DNA of 47,580 nt from contig CAJXJN010000014.1 of assembly GCA_913055205.1 (NCBI GenBank), positions 1 through 47,580 on the forward strand, in the 5' to 3' direction. This document shows positions 1 to 8,123 of the stretch, piece after piece; position 1 is the first letter of the stretch; each line of letters opens with the position of its first letter. The translations under genes were made by a program, and so were the position numbers. This DNA is from an uncultured Sulfurovum sp. GTDB taxonomy: Bacteria; Campylobacterota; Campylobacteria; Campylobacterales; Sulfurovaceae. Under the pieces are notes generated by a model, which saw only the letters and a program-made list of their open reading frames with translations, made no database searches and was not told the DNA's origin.

Positions 1-182
1 TTGACTTTTTACTGTTCATTATTGCGTTCATTTTTATTAACAAAACCTATTTAATTCCATTGGGCTCATGGTTTGATTGTTTACAAAGTGTTCATTTATT
101 TTTATATGATGTTCTGTAACATACTTTAAGCCCCATGTACTCATGGTTTATATGTTCGGTTATAGATTTCCCGATACTTATA
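1..182. other. AT-rich end of the integrated element, no firm gene
   Basis: No well-supported gene is visible here. On the minus strand there is a 35-codon ORF from ATG at 144 to TAA at 37, and another ATG at 31 that runs off the window, but neither has a convincing ribosome binding site. The two short segments containing CTCATGGTTT (near 65 and 140) look like a weak direct repeat. The stretch belongs to the integrated element whose other end is at the att site near 3438; its far boundary is outside the window. Confidence 0.3.
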
Positions 183-326
183 TTAACAACGGTCAGAATG
201 GGTTTCAGCTTTCCCAATATGCTTAGTTATTTTGTCTGAAAATTTTACATAAATTTTTGCATCTTTATAAATTGGATCTTTATTTAATATCGCTCTTATC
301 TTTGCTTCTACCTGTTCTTTAGTCAT
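183..326 (-). CDS. small hypothetical protein (47 aa), coupled to upstream ORF
   Basis: A 47-residue ORF starting MTKEQVEAKI and ending HSDRC. Its ATG (324-326) overlaps the TGA stop of the upstream 223-aa gene in an ATGA arrangement, which is typical of translational coupling and is the main support for it being real. The protein is Lys-rich and charged, with no membrane segment and no family that I recognise. It would be the distal gene of a small operon in the integrated element. It could be a chance ORF; the four-base overlap and shared direction argue mildly against that. Confidence 0.45.
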   Translation of the reverse strand: MTKEQVEAKIRAILNKDPIYKDAKIYVKFSDKITKHIGKAETHSDRC

Positions 327-994
327 CTATCTATCCTTGCTAAATCTGTGATCTGTTTAAACTCATAGAGTGGTAGCATTAACGCTCTAAAGTTTGGTAT
401 GCTTATCTTTGCTTCTATCCTCCATAAAGTACGCTTTAAACCGTTTTTAAATGCCTTGTTATAAAAGACAATAGTATCAAGCATAGGTGTTCCAGTATCA
501 TTAATGTAGTGGGTGTCTGTGACTATTCCATCTTTAGTTATAAATGGTGTTAGTGTAAAGTGTTGCTTGATTGTTTCCAAGTTTGGCTTGTAGGGTAGGT
601 CTATGCAAATATCTACACTTGATACATCTTTAAGTATTTGTAGTATCTTAGATATTAACTCTCTTGGTGGTGGGTCTTTGTGATATTGCTTCATGCCAAA
701 TATGACTAATACGGCTTTACGATATTTTGGAGCGTCTGCATTGGAATTGTAATAATAGATATTATGCTTTTCTAATCTGTAGGCACTTGTAACCTCATCT
801 TCCAAAAGTCTTTTTTTTAGTTTTGGAATTAGTGGAGAGTTCTTTTTTAGCTTCTCCCATGCACCCACTTTTTTTAGATGTTCCAGTTTGTACTGTTTAC
901 TAAATTCTATTCTTACAGTATCTATCTGAAAATCTTCATCATTCAAGCTATTAAACTCATTGATAAAATCTTCTAATTCTTGTAAGATATTCAT
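323..994 (-). CDS. possible replication-initiation-type protein of integrated element
   Basis: A 223-residue soluble protein. The middle contains VDICIDLPYKP (about 127-137) and the C-terminal part contains IVFYNKAFKN...LWRIEAKI. This spacing of an Asp-rich strand, a Tyr-Asn-Lys segment and an Arg-x-Glu strand resembles Rep_trans/phage replication initiation factors of rolling-circle elements, but the match is by eye and weak. It lies in an element with an integrase and an AlpA-like protein, where a Rep-like protein would fit. Its stop overlaps the start of the next small ORF. Alternatively it is an unrelated element-specific hypothetical. Composition is AT-rich like the rest of 1-3300. Confidence 0.35.
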   Translation of the reverse strand: MNILQELEDFINEFNSLNDEDFQIDTVRIEFSKQYKLEHLKKVGAWEKLKKNSPLIPKLKKRLLEDEVTSAYRLEKHNIYYYNSNADAPKYRKAVLVIFGMKQYHKDPPPRELISKILQILKDVSSVDICIDLPYKPNLETIKQHFTLTPFITKDGIVTDTHYINDTGTPMLDTIVFYNKAFKNGLKRTLWRIEAKISIPNFRALMLPLYEFKQITDLARIDR

Positions 995-1166
995 GTGGAT
1001 TTTTTGTCCTCTTTTTCTATGATATTATGGAACGCTATTCTTAAAGCTTAAAGTATAACTATACCAAACACCCTCCTACACGTGGGCTTTGGCTGTTTTT
1101 GGTGTAAATCCTTGGAATTGTAAGGAACTATAATGCATTGAAAGACAAGGGGTAAATTTTCCAACC

Positions 1167-1496
1167 TTAAGCGATCATTTTCTCCATGTCGTATGTAGTA
1201 TCTTGTAGTAATTGTCTTACTTCTTTTTTCCAGTTTTGAGTTAGTCGAAATATACCAATTTTGGCTTTTTTCCCATTCTCTTTTATAACCGTTTTACGTT
1301 CTGTATAGAGATTGTCCATAGTTGTATCCCATGATACATCAAAATACTTCTGCATTTTTTTTCTTAGATGTTGGATAATATCAGGTAGGTAGTGACAATT
1401 GAACATATAAGCATGGTGCTGTTGAACTCTGTCATCATCTACCAAGCACATTTTTAGTATTTTTGTTTCAGTTGGTGTGAATAGTATCTTTTCCAT
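1167..1496 (-). CDS. hypothetical protein of integrated element (109 aa)
   Basis: A 109-residue, charged, soluble protein beginning MEKILFTPTETKIL. It has no signal peptide or membrane segment and I do not recognise a family. The first third (TETKILKMCLVDDD) and the following basic segment could form a small helical DNA-binding fold, but no clear helix-turn-helix can be pointed to. It follows the AlpA-like gene by one base, so the two are probably co-transcribed. It is likely an accessory or regulatory protein of the element. Confidence 0.5.
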   Translation of the reverse strand: MEKILFTPTETKILKMCLVDDDRVQQHHAYMFNCHYLPDIIQHLRKKMQKYFDVSWDTTMDNLYTERKTVIKENGKKAKIGIFRLTQNWKKEVRQLLQDTTYDMEKMIA

Positions 1497-1497
1497 A

Positions 1498-1692
1498 TTA
1501 TGCTACCTCCACTTTACCACTCTCAATAAATGTTTCAATATCTGAACGCTTGTATCTGATGTATTTCCCCATCTTGCTAAATGGTAAATTAATTCTGTCA
1601 ATCCTCCACTTAGCCAAAGTCGAGATTGAAAATAGGTATTGTTCGTGTACTTCACGAGGAGTAAGCCATGCTTGATTATGGTTTTTTTCCAT
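1498..1692 (-). CDS. AlpA/excisionase-like helix-turn-helix protein
   Basis: A 64-residue protein of the MerR-like HTH_17/AlpA type: the segment WLTPREVHEQYLFSISTLAKW is the helix-turn-helix and YIRYKRSDIETFIE is the wing and C-terminal helix typical of this family. These proteins act as excisionases or as activators of integrase in integrated elements. The ORF is open further upstream to 1785, but that part would encode a hydrophobic leader without a ribosome binding site. The ATG at 1690-1692 has AAGGA seven bases upstream and gives the standard family length, so I use it. It sits between the integrase and the other element genes. Confidence 0.72.
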   Translation of the reverse strand: MEKNHNQAWLTPREVHEQYLFSISTLAKWRIDRINLPFSKMGKYIRYKRSDIETFIESGKVEVA

Positions 1693-1817
1693 AGATGTAT
1701 CCTTTATATTGAAAATTTTAGATACAAAGAATAAGAAAATGAGAGTATAAGTAACATAACATATAATTACATTTTTACTGTACATTTTTGTTGTACATTT
1801 AGTGTGAAATATGCTAA

Positions 1818-1861
1818 AATAGTGTATATCTGAATCCTACCAGAGATTGATATACACTATT
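1818..1861. repeat. 13-bp perfect inverted repeat between integrase and excisionase
   Basis: The arms AATAGTGTATATC (1818-1830) and GATATACACTATT (1849-1861) are perfect reverse complements around an 18-nt spacer. It could be an operator, an excisionase or integrase binding site, or a hairpin in a leader RNA. It lies directly upstream of the AlpA-like gene and downstream of the integrase. Confidence 0.6.
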
Positions 1862-1862
1862 G

Positions 1863-1901
1863 CCCAGATACTACATTGAAACTTTTTCCGATGTATCTGG
1901 G
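1863..1901. repeat. 9-bp inverted repeat, second hairpin
   Basis: CCCAGATAC (1863-1871) pairs with GTATCTGGG (1893-1901) and immediately follows the inverted repeat ending at 1861. On the plus strand the hairpin is followed by a T-rich stretch, so it may act as a weak terminator; on the minus strand there is no T tract. Two adjacent hairpins here suggest a regulatory or replication-control locus of the element. Confidence 0.45.
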
Positions 1902-2002
1902 TTTATTATAGCATTTTATTTTATGTAATAAATTGATAATTAGGATACTATAATAATGCAGGCAAATGAAAGATTTTTTAGTTTTGAAAGATAAGTGATA
2001 AT

Positions 2003-3280
2003 CTAATCATCATCATCATCAACCACCTCAACATCAAGAATATCATCAACTTTATTAAGCCCAATTTGACTACTTTTATAATGATTGATACTTAGGTACT
2101 TATTGATAGTGTTCGGGTCTTTATGCCCTAATATACCGCTTAGAGTAATGGCTTCTACTTGTTGTTCTGCAAGGGCTGATACTAAAATGTTTCTCATGTA
2201 GTGCATAGAGAGAGTATCAAGTTCTAAAAACTTTTTGAGCTGTCGCATCTGTCTATCAATATTTACTATCTTTTTACCTGTTACTGGACTCTTGAATACT
2301 AAACCTTTTCTATCATCTTTTATGGCTTGTAGTGGCTCTATAAGGTAGGGGGGAAGTTCATACTTTTGCTGATCGTCTGTTTTGGTATCTTCTATCCAGT
2401 AGTAGTTATGTTCAAAACTGATATTTTCCCATTTAAGATTGAGTATTTCCCCCTTGCGTCTGCCAGTAAAGCCAAAGAGAAACAAAGCTCTATAATAGGG
2501 GTTATCGTGATAATAGGCGTTAATCCCTGCATACACTTTTTTAAATAGATCTGTAGCGTTGGTGACTATCTTCTTTTGGCTTGGTATTTTTACTGTTATT
2601 CCTATGACTGGATTATCTCTTAGATACTTGTTTGTTACTGCAAATCTAAAGAGAGGGTTGAGTACCTCCAGTACACTTTTTCTAGTTCGTGGGCTTAGTT
2701 CCTTTTCTGCCATTTTGTTTAAGATGTTTTGTATGTCCATCTCTCTTATTTTTTCTATTTTCTTTTTGCCTATTTTATTTTTATCAAATATCTTCTGTTT
2801 CTCTTGTTCCTCTTCTGTAGGTTTCCTAGTGATTTTCTTTGGGGTTTTATCATCTTTAAATGTTCCTATGTAATGATTATAGATGTACGCCTTTTTATGT
2901 GTCCATTGTTTAGAGGTGTCTAGTGTTTCAAAATACAGTTCAAAGAGTTTGTTTAGTGTAATTGTACTTGACGAGGTGTATCCTGCTTCTACATCTGCCT
3001 TGTATGCATCCAGTAGTTTACCCGCTTCTTTAGGGCTTATAGTTATGTTGTTATGGGTTTCTGTATAGCCTAATACTTCTTGTAGCTGTTTTGTATGCTT
3101 GTTCTTTTTTGAGTAGCCTAATACCTTAGTATAAATCTTCTCATCAAGTCTAAATCTTGCTAAGTATTTACGCCCTTTTTGCTTGTCTATTTTGATACTT
3201 TCATAGAGATTAGGAACTTCTATTACTTTACCACCTGCTTTATAGGTACACTTTCTAAAGTCACTTAGTTTGATAGCCAT
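2003..3280 (-). CDS. tyrosine recombinase/integrase
   Basis: A 425-residue phage-type site-specific recombinase. The N-terminal 100 residues form an arm-binding region, a SAM-like core-binding domain follows (about 105-220), and the C-terminal catalytic domain shows the first Arg in FGFTGRRKGEILNLKW, the His-x-x-Arg box in MHYMRN, the GHKDPNTINKYL segment with His, and Tyr in NKYL as nucleophile. The C-terminus ends in an acidic run (VVDDDDD). The start lies about 160 bp from the tRNA-derived att site at 3438, the usual place for an element integrase. It should catalyse integration and, with the AlpA-like protein, excision of the element. The gene appears intact. Confidence 0.93.
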   Translation of the reverse strand: MAIKLSDFRKCTYKAGGKVIEVPNLYESIKIDKQKGRKYLARFRLDEKIYTKVLGYSKKNKHTKQLQEVLGYTETHNNITISPKEAGKLLDAYKADVEAGYTSSSTITLNKLFELYFETLDTSKQWTHKKAYIYNHYIGTFKDDKTPKKITRKPTEEEQEKQKIFDKNKIGKKKIEKIREMDIQNILNKMAEKELSPRTRKSVLEVLNPLFRFAVTNKYLRDNPVIGITVKIPSQKKIVTNATDLFKKVYAGINAYYHDNPYYRALFLFGFTGRRKGEILNLKWENISFEHNYYWIEDTKTDDQQKYELPPYLIEPLQAIKDDRKGLVFKSPVTGKKIVNIDRQMRQLKKFLELDTLSMHYMRNILVSALAEQQVEAITLSGILGHKDPNTINKYLSINHYKSSQIGLNKVDDILDVEVVDDDDD

Positions 3281-3378
3281 TGTTATACCGTCCTTTGAGC
3301 CATATCACATGGGTTACACTATGGGTAACACAAGTCTATGGAATTATTATACATCAAAAGGAATTAATAAAAACAATG

Positions 3379-3397
3379 AAGCCCGTATTTAGGGCTT
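3379..3397 (-). terminator. hairpin upstream of the integrase, possible terminator
   Basis: AAGCCC (3379-3384) pairs with GGGCTT (3392-3397). Read on the minus strand the stem is followed by a T-rich run around TTGTTTTTATT, so it may stop transcription entering the element from the chromosome. The stem is only six base pairs. Confidence 0.35.
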
Positions 3398-3437
3398 TAT
3401 GAATGGTAAAGAAGTATAAGATAGCTTAGGCTTGTAA

Positions 3438-3461
3438 GTTCGAGTCCTCTCATCCGCACCA
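3438..3461 (+). other. att site: 3' end of a tRNA gene without its 5' part
   Basis: These 24 bases, GTTCGAGTCC followed by an acceptor strand CATCCGC, A and CCA, are the T-loop and 3' acceptor end of a tRNA. The sequence before it does not pair with the T-stem or acceptor, so no complete tRNA is present. This is the duplicated 3' segment left where an integrase inserts into a tRNA gene; the intact tRNA should be at the far end of the element, left of the window. The implied acceptor partner (GCGGATG-like) would suit a tRNA-Leu, but this is not certain. Confidence 0.75.
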
Positions 3462-3556
3462 TCTACTTTTCAATTACTTCAATTTATACCTTCTTGATTA
3501 ATGTTTTTAAAAATTATAGTATAATCTTATTATTAATTATCTTTAGAGGATTCATT

Positions 3557-3970
3557 ATGGATAAAAGTTTACTTGTATTTATTGCAGTGGGTGCAGTCTT
3601 TCTTTATTTTATTACTAACTTTGTGAGTGATATCCAGAAAGAAGATGATAGGTATCAAAGTCAAGAATATAAACAAAAACATAAATATGACCAGTATCGG
3701 AGTGTCGATAGTATAGGTCAAGAGATCCTGAATCTTGTTGGAACAGATGATAAAACTCAGACAGCTGCATGGAATGAGAGTCAACTGAAACAAGAATTTC
3801 TTGAACTTTTCCCTGATTTTATAGATATGAAACGCTTTGTGAAAGAGAGAATCAGAGGAGATATTTTACAAACAAAACTCTTAAACAAAATTGATGATAT
3901 TGAGGGTAAATATTTCTCCGGTGAAATGAGTGCAGAAGAAGCTAAGCGATCGCTTAGCTTCTTAAAGTAG
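3557..3970 (+). CDS. membrane-anchored hypothetical protein
   Basis: A 137-residue protein with one N-terminal membrane helix (LLVFIAVGAVFLYFITNFV, about 4-22) followed by a charged soluble domain ending in EMSAEEAKRSLSFLK. I do not recognise a named family. The ORF is open further upstream, but ATG at 3557 has AGAGGA seven bases before it and gives a sensible topology, so I use it. It is the first chromosomal gene beyond the att site and is convergent with the OmpA-type lipoprotein gene, with six bases between their stops. Confidence 0.65.
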   Translation: MDKSLLVFIAVGAVFLYFITNFVSDIQKEDDRYQSQEYKQKHKYDQYRSVDSIGQEILNLVGTDDKTQTAAWNESQLKQEFLELFPDFIDMKRFVKERIRGDILQTKLLNKIDDIEGKYFSGEMSAEEAKRSLSFLK

Positions 3971-3976
3971 CAGGTC

Positions 3977-4693
3977 TTAACGACAAGGATCAGACATCAT
4001 ATTTCTATTAGCATAGAGATAGACTTCTACACGTCTGTTAAGCGCTCTATTTCTAGCATCGTAGTTTGGTGCGATTGCTTTATTATATGAGCATCCTTTT
4101 GTAAATGGCCGGCCATTTACAGAAAGTATGTTTGCTACAGTATTGGCTCTTCTTTTTGAAAGTCGTTGGTTATACTCATAACTTCCTTGATTATCTGTAA
4201 ATCCTGCAACACCGACTACAGTTTGCGGATAGCGTTCTAAGAGTCGAGCAATTTTTTGGACTTTATATCTTGCATCAGGTTGAAGTCTTGATGAACCTGA
4301 GGCAAACATCATACGGTCTCTGAACATGATTTTCACATAGTTTGGATGTTTTGATACAATAATATCTCTACGTGGATCAAGTGCTGCGAGTGGATCATTG
4401 TTTACACCTGTTCCAAGTGCACGTGCAACTTCATTCGCTTGCTGATCCATACTATAGCCAATAGCACCACCTACTGCTGCTCCCAGTAATCCACCAATTA
4501 AGGCTCTTTGACCTTTGTTGTTTCCTTTAGTGTTATATCCTATAAGTGCACCAGCTACTGCACCTGTTGCTGCACCTGTTTTTGTACGGTCATAACTGTC
4601 GTCCTGAACAAGACCAGGCTGATTGTAACACCCTCCCAGCATAAAAACTGCTACTGTAGAGGCAAGTATTGGTTTAAGTAATTTGATTTTCAT
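3977..4693 (-). CDS. OmpA-family outer membrane lipoprotein with glycine zipper
   Basis: A 238-residue lipoprotein of the YiaD/Pal-like type. The signal peptide ends in the lipobox LGGC (Cys about 22). Residues 40-90 form a glycine-zipper region (GAATGAVAGALIGYNTKG and GGLLGAAVGGAIG). The C-terminal half is an OmpA peptidoglycan-binding domain: a long MFASGSSRLQPDA strand, VVGVAGFTDNQGS, then LSKRRANTVANIL and NRRVEVYLY. It should tether the outer membrane to peptidoglycan. The neighbouring upstream lipoprotein (4731-5009) shares the glycine-zipper block almost residue for residue, suggesting tandem duplication with gain or loss of the OmpA domain. Confidence 0.88.
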   Translation of the reverse strand: MKIKLLKPILASTVAVFMLGGCYNQPGLVQDDSYDRTKTGAATGAVAGALIGYNTKGNNKGQRALIGGLLGAAVGGAIGYSMDQQANEVARALGTGVNNDPLAALDPRRDIIVSKHPNYVKIMFRDRMMFASGSSRLQPDARYKVQKIARLLERYPQTVVGVAGFTDNQGSYEYNQRLSKRRANTVANILSVNGRPFTKGCSYNKAIAPNYDARNRALNRRVEVYLYANRNMMSDPCR

Positions 4694-4730
4694 GTGTACT
4701 TCCTTTTGATTTTATATTTTTCTGTTGAGA

Positions 4731-5009
4731 TTATTCCCATCCGCCAGTTTGTTCCGGTTCAGGGTTTTGATCATCTATGGCACTTCCAATGGCTGCACCT
4801 GCTGCTGCGCCCAGAAGACCACCTATTACGGCACGCTGACCTTTATCATTTCCTTTGGTATTGTATCCAATAACTGCACCAGCTACTGCACCTGTTACTG
4901 CACCGGTTTGTGTTGCATTGCTAGGTGCTGCTTCTGTACCGGTACAACCGCTTAATAAGGCCATACTTGCAGTTGAAGCAAGTATAATTTCAACTATATT
5001 CTTTTTCAT
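4731..5009 (-). CDS. glycine-zipper lipoprotein
   Basis: A 92-residue small lipoprotein with signal peptide and lipobox LLSGC (Cys 22), followed by a glycine-zipper region (GAVTGAVAGAVIGYNTKG, GGLLGAAAGAAIG) and a short acidic tail. Proteins of this 17-kDa-antigen/YMGG-like type sit in or near the outer membrane. It lies 37 bp upstream of the OmpA-type lipoprotein in the same direction; the two share about three quarters of the zipper residues, so they are paralogues. Start: ATG at 5009, preceded by AAAGGAG. Confidence 0.82.
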   Translation of the reverse strand: MKKNIVEIILASTASMALLSGCTGTEAAPSNATQTGAVTGAVAGAVIGYNTKGNDKGQRAVIGGLLGAAAGAAIGSAIDDQNPEPEQTGGWE

Positions 5010-5069
5010 TTCTGCTCCTTTTTATTTCGATACGTTTTTATTATAACATAGAAACGTGTTAGAATAGTG

Positions 5070-6257
5070 TCAAGGTTTTATGGATCTTATTTTCTCATGC
5101 CACTGCCATAGGGTTTTTTCAAATCCTATTTTGTCTGTTTTGTAGAAATTTAAAGGGCTGGAAAGATAAGGCTGCTCTACCCATCCTCCAAAATCATGTG
5201 GGTACACATATGTTTTGGCATGTGTTTTGATATGAGAAGGAATAGGGTGTATCTCTCCATTTTTAATAGAATGTAATGCTTTATTTATAGCAAGATAAGC
5301 ACTGTTTGATTTAGGTGAGGATGCAAGATAAATGACCAATTGGGAGAGTGATATCCTCGCTTCCGGATATCCTATATGTTTCACAATATTCAGTGTAGAA
5401 CTTGCCAGATTCAGGGCAGGGGGATTGGCATTACCTATATCTTCACTGGCAAGTATGGCTAAACGTCTGGCAATGAATTCAGCCGGTTCTCCACCATCGA
5501 TGAGTCTGGCCAGATAGTAGATAGCGGCATCTATGTCACTTCCTCTGATACTTTTGATCATGGCAGAAGTAAGTTCATAATGGCTCTCACTTTCACTGCT
5601 GCCTGCCTGCATAGCATGGGGTCTTATCTGTTTGAGTGTATCCAGTGTAATGGGCGTATTGACAGTTTGCCCACTTTCAAGTAGATTTAACATGGCTCTT
5701 ATATCACCACTGCTGGAAAAAACGAGATACTCTGCTGCATCTTTTTCAATAGAAATAGATTCTAATTTTATGATCTTTTGGAGATAATGGAACATCTCTT
5801 CCTTGCTCAGTGCTTCAAGTTCGAAAAGATGAGAGCGTGAACGCATGGCGGCGGTTAAAGAGTAGTAAGGATTTTCAGTAGATGCACCTATGACAAGAGC
5901 AGCGTTGTTCTCCATAAAAGGCAAAAGTACTTCTTGTTGATTTTTGCTCAGTCTATGGACTTCATCTATAAAGATAAGCGGTTTTTGTAATGCGTTGGCA
6001 TAATCTTTAAATATTTTACGCAGATCATCTATTTTGAGGGTTGTGGCATTCATTTCATAAAAAGGTCTATCTAACTGTGTGGCAATGACTCTGGCAAGTG
6101 TTGTTTTTCCGCATCCTGGAGGGCCATAGAAAAAAGAGTGGGGCAGGGCATTTGCTTCTATGAGTTTTCGCAGGGAAGATGTCTCACCCAGAAGATGAGA
6201 CTGTCCTATGATCTCATTAAGATTTTTTGGACGATATTTAAGTGCGAAATTTACCAA
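5070..6257 (-). CDS. rarA: replication-associated recombination protein A (RarA/MgsA ATPase)
   Basis: A 395-residue AAA+ ATPase. Walker A is GPPGCGKTT at 45-53, Walker B is IFIDEVHRL near 95-102, sensor 1 lies in GASTENPYY, and the C-terminal half is the MgsA tetramerisation region (SEDIGNANPPALNLA and KTYVYPHDFGGWVEQ are family hallmarks). RarA acts at stalled or collapsed replication forks and is related to clamp loaders and eukaryotic WRNIP1. The start codon is TTG at 6257, three bases after the stop of rluB, so the two genes are probably co-transcribed and translated in series. Length is slightly shorter than the E. coli protein but all motifs are present. Confidence 0.93.
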   Translation of the reverse strand: MVNFALKYRPKNLNEIIGQSHLLGETSSLRKLIEANALPHSFFYGPPGCGKTTLARVIATQLDRPFYEMNATTLKIDDLRKIFKDYANALQKPLIFIDEVHRLSKNQQEVLLPFMENNAALVIGASTENPYYSLTAAMRSRSHLFELEALSKEEMFHYLQKIIKLESISIEKDAAEYLVFSSSGDIRAMLNLLESGQTVNTPITLDTLKQIRPHAMQAGSSESESHYELTSAMIKSIRGSDIDAAIYYLARLIDGGEPAEFIARRLAILASEDIGNANPPALNLASSTLNIVKHIGYPEARISLSQLVIYLASSPKSNSAYLAINKALHSIKNGEIHPIPSHIKTHAKTYVYPHDFGGWVEQPYLSSPLNFYKTDKIGFEKTLWQWHEKIRSIKP

Positions 6258-6260
6258 AAT

Positions 6261-7121
6261 CTAGTCTCTTTTATTAAATTTTTTTGCTTTAGGTTCTTTT
6301 ACTTTTTTATTTTCTTCTTCTTGCTTTTGTGCATTAGCTTTGTTTTTAATTTCTGCTTTTTCATTGGTTTTTTTACGTTTCATAAATTTATGCACATCGT
6401 CATATTCTCTTCTTGTAAAGAATCGTGTTTTGTTGGTAGGAAGGTTATTTAGTTCGATTCCACCAAAGGCTACACGTTTAAGATCAAGTACCTTGGCATC
6501 AAAGTGTCCGAAAAAACGTCTAAGCTCTCTGTTTTTACCTTCGGTGATCGTTACCCGTAGTTTTGAAAAATTTTTACCTTCAGCTCTTATTTCAAAGTGA
6601 GCAAAAGGGGCAAACTCCATACTGTGGATTTTGCTTTTTTCATGGGCACCTGCACGTGCATCATCAAGGACAAGCCCCTCTTTCATTGCAGTGATCATCT
6701 CTTCCGTAATAGGTTTGTCTATCTTCAGATTGTAGGTACGGTCTAAACGGCTTTCCATAAGAGCAGATGCAACTTCTGATGAATCTGTTAAGAGCAGAAG
6801 TCCTTCTGAGGCATAGTCCAACCTTCCTACAGGAATAAAGTGTCTGAATTTACCCGGCAGCTTGTGATATATGGTTGCACGTCCTCTATCATCTTTTTTA
6901 GTAACAAGTACACCTTTGGGTTTGTTATAGACGATGATCGTAAGTTCTTTGCTGGGTTTGACCGGCTTGCCTTTAACATAGATACGGTCACCTTCTTCTA
7001 CTTCATAGGCAAAATCTTTCAATATTTTTTTGTTGAGTGTGACTTCACCTGCTTCTATGAGTTTGTCTGCTTCTCGTCGTGAGTATTTTGTGTTGTGTGA
7101 AATATATTTATTTAATCTCAT
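6261..7121 (-). CDS. rluB: 23S rRNA pseudouridine synthase, RsuA/RluB/RluE family
   Basis: A 286-residue pseudouridine synthase. An N-terminal S4 RNA-binding domain (MRLNKYISHNTKYSRREADKLI, about 1-60) precedes the catalytic domain, with the nucleophile Asp 102 in GRLDYASEGLLLLT and the later KNRELRRFF motif. The last 45 residues are a Lys/Glu-rich tail, probably disordered. RluB would modify helix 89 region uridines of 23S rRNA; RsuA/RluE specificity cannot be excluded from sequence alone. It precedes rarA with a three-base gap. Confidence 0.88.
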   Translation of the reverse strand: MRLNKYISHNTKYSRREADKLIEAGEVTLNKKILKDFAYEVEEGDRIYVKGKPVKPSKELTIIVYNKPKGVLVTKKDDRGRATIYHKLPGKFRHFIPVGRLDYASEGLLLLTDSSEVASALMESRLDRTYNLKIDKPITEEMITAMKEGLVLDDARAGAHEKSKIHSMEFAPFAHFEIRAEGKNFSKLRVTITEGKNRELRRFFGHFDAKVLDLKRVAFGGIELNNLPTNKTRFFTRREYDDVHKFMKRKKTNEKAEIKNKANAQKQEEENKKVKEPKAKKFNKRD

Positions 7122-7157
7122 ATCTTTCCAATCTTTATTTACTTATGAACCAAAGGT

Positions 7158-8123
7158 TCACTTTTTAATACCTGCATTAATGAGGTCATGAATGTGAAGC
7201 ACACCTAAAATCTTCCCTGCTTCATCGGTCAGTGGGAGAAGCTGAATGCGCTCATTTTCTATCATTTCAAGTGCCTCACTGGCAAGCAGTTCTGTATCAT
7301 GATAGCTTTTAGGGTTTTTACTGGCATAGTCTATCGCTAAATGTTCCAGACTGAATCCCTCTTGCATCAATGCACGTCTAAGATCGCCATCACTGAGCAG
7401 GGCAATAAATTTATCTGCTTCATCTACAATAAGTACTGTACCAAGCTTCCCCTCGCTCATTGTTACTATAGCCTCTTTGAGTGTAGTTTTATCATCAATG
7501 ACAGGTAAGGATTCTGTTCGCATCAGATCTTTGATCTTGATAAAAAGTTTTTTCCCTAAAGAACCTCCGGGATGAAAAGAGGCAAAGTCCTCTTTCTTGA
7601 AACCTCTTCTGTTCATAAGTGCAACAGCCAGTGCATCACCCAATGCCATGGTCAGTGTCGTAGATGTAGTAGGGGCTATGTTGAGAGGACAAGCCTCTTT
7701 TTCAACAGAGATATCAAGAAAAACATCTGAATATTTTGCAAGGGAAGAGTTTCTGTTACCTGTAAGCCCAATCAGTGGAATATCAAAACGTTTGATATGA
7801 GGAAGTATCTTTGTGAGTTCTTCACTTTCTCCACTGCTGCTGATGGCCATAAGTGTATCTTCTTTTCCTATCATTCCCAAGTCACCATGTAGTGCTTCTG
7901 TCGGGTGTAAAAAGAAACTGGCTGTCCCAGTACTTGCAAAAGTTGCAGCCATTTTTGCACCGACAAGACCGGATTTTCCCACACCGGTGATGATCAATTT
8001 ACCTTTAGTATGCATGATCAGTTCAATAGCATCTAAAAAATTCTGATCAAGACGCTCTGCCATTTTATAGAGTGCTTCTGCTTCTGTATGAAACGTTTCT
8101 TGTGCAATGTTAATAAGATCCAT
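7158..8123 (-). CDS. kdsD: KpsF/GutQ-type arabinose-5-phosphate isomerase
   Basis: A 321-residue sugar isomerase. The N-terminal SIS domain shows GVGKSGLVGAKMA (47-59), HPTEALHGDLGM (73-84) and SSSGESEEL; two CBS domains follow (about 205-260 and 272-320). The enzyme interconverts ribulose-5-phosphate and arabinose-5-phosphate, the first committed step towards Kdo for lipopolysaccharide. Length and domain order match KdsD/KpsF. It stands upstream of rluB-rarA with a 36-bp gap. Confidence 0.92.
   Translation of the reverse strand: MDLINIAQETFHTEAEALYKMAERLDQNFLDAIELIMHTKGKLIITGVGKSGLVGAKMAATFASTGTASFFLHPTEALHGDLGMIGKEDTLMAISSSGESEELTKILPHIKRFDIPLIGLTGNRNSSLAKYSDVFLDISVEKEACPLNIAPTTSTTLTMALGDALAVALMNRRGFKKEDFASFHPGGSLGKKLFIKIKDLMRTESLPVIDDKTTLKEAIVTMSEGKLGTVLIVDEADKFIALLSDGDLRRALMQEGFSLEHLAIDYASKNPKSYHDTELLASEALEMIENERIQLLPLTDEAGKILGVLHIHDLINAGIKK

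Noticed and set aside
2366-3068. Several plus-strand ORFs opposite the integrase
   Set aside because: Overlap the integrase completely and read as hydrophobic shadow frames.
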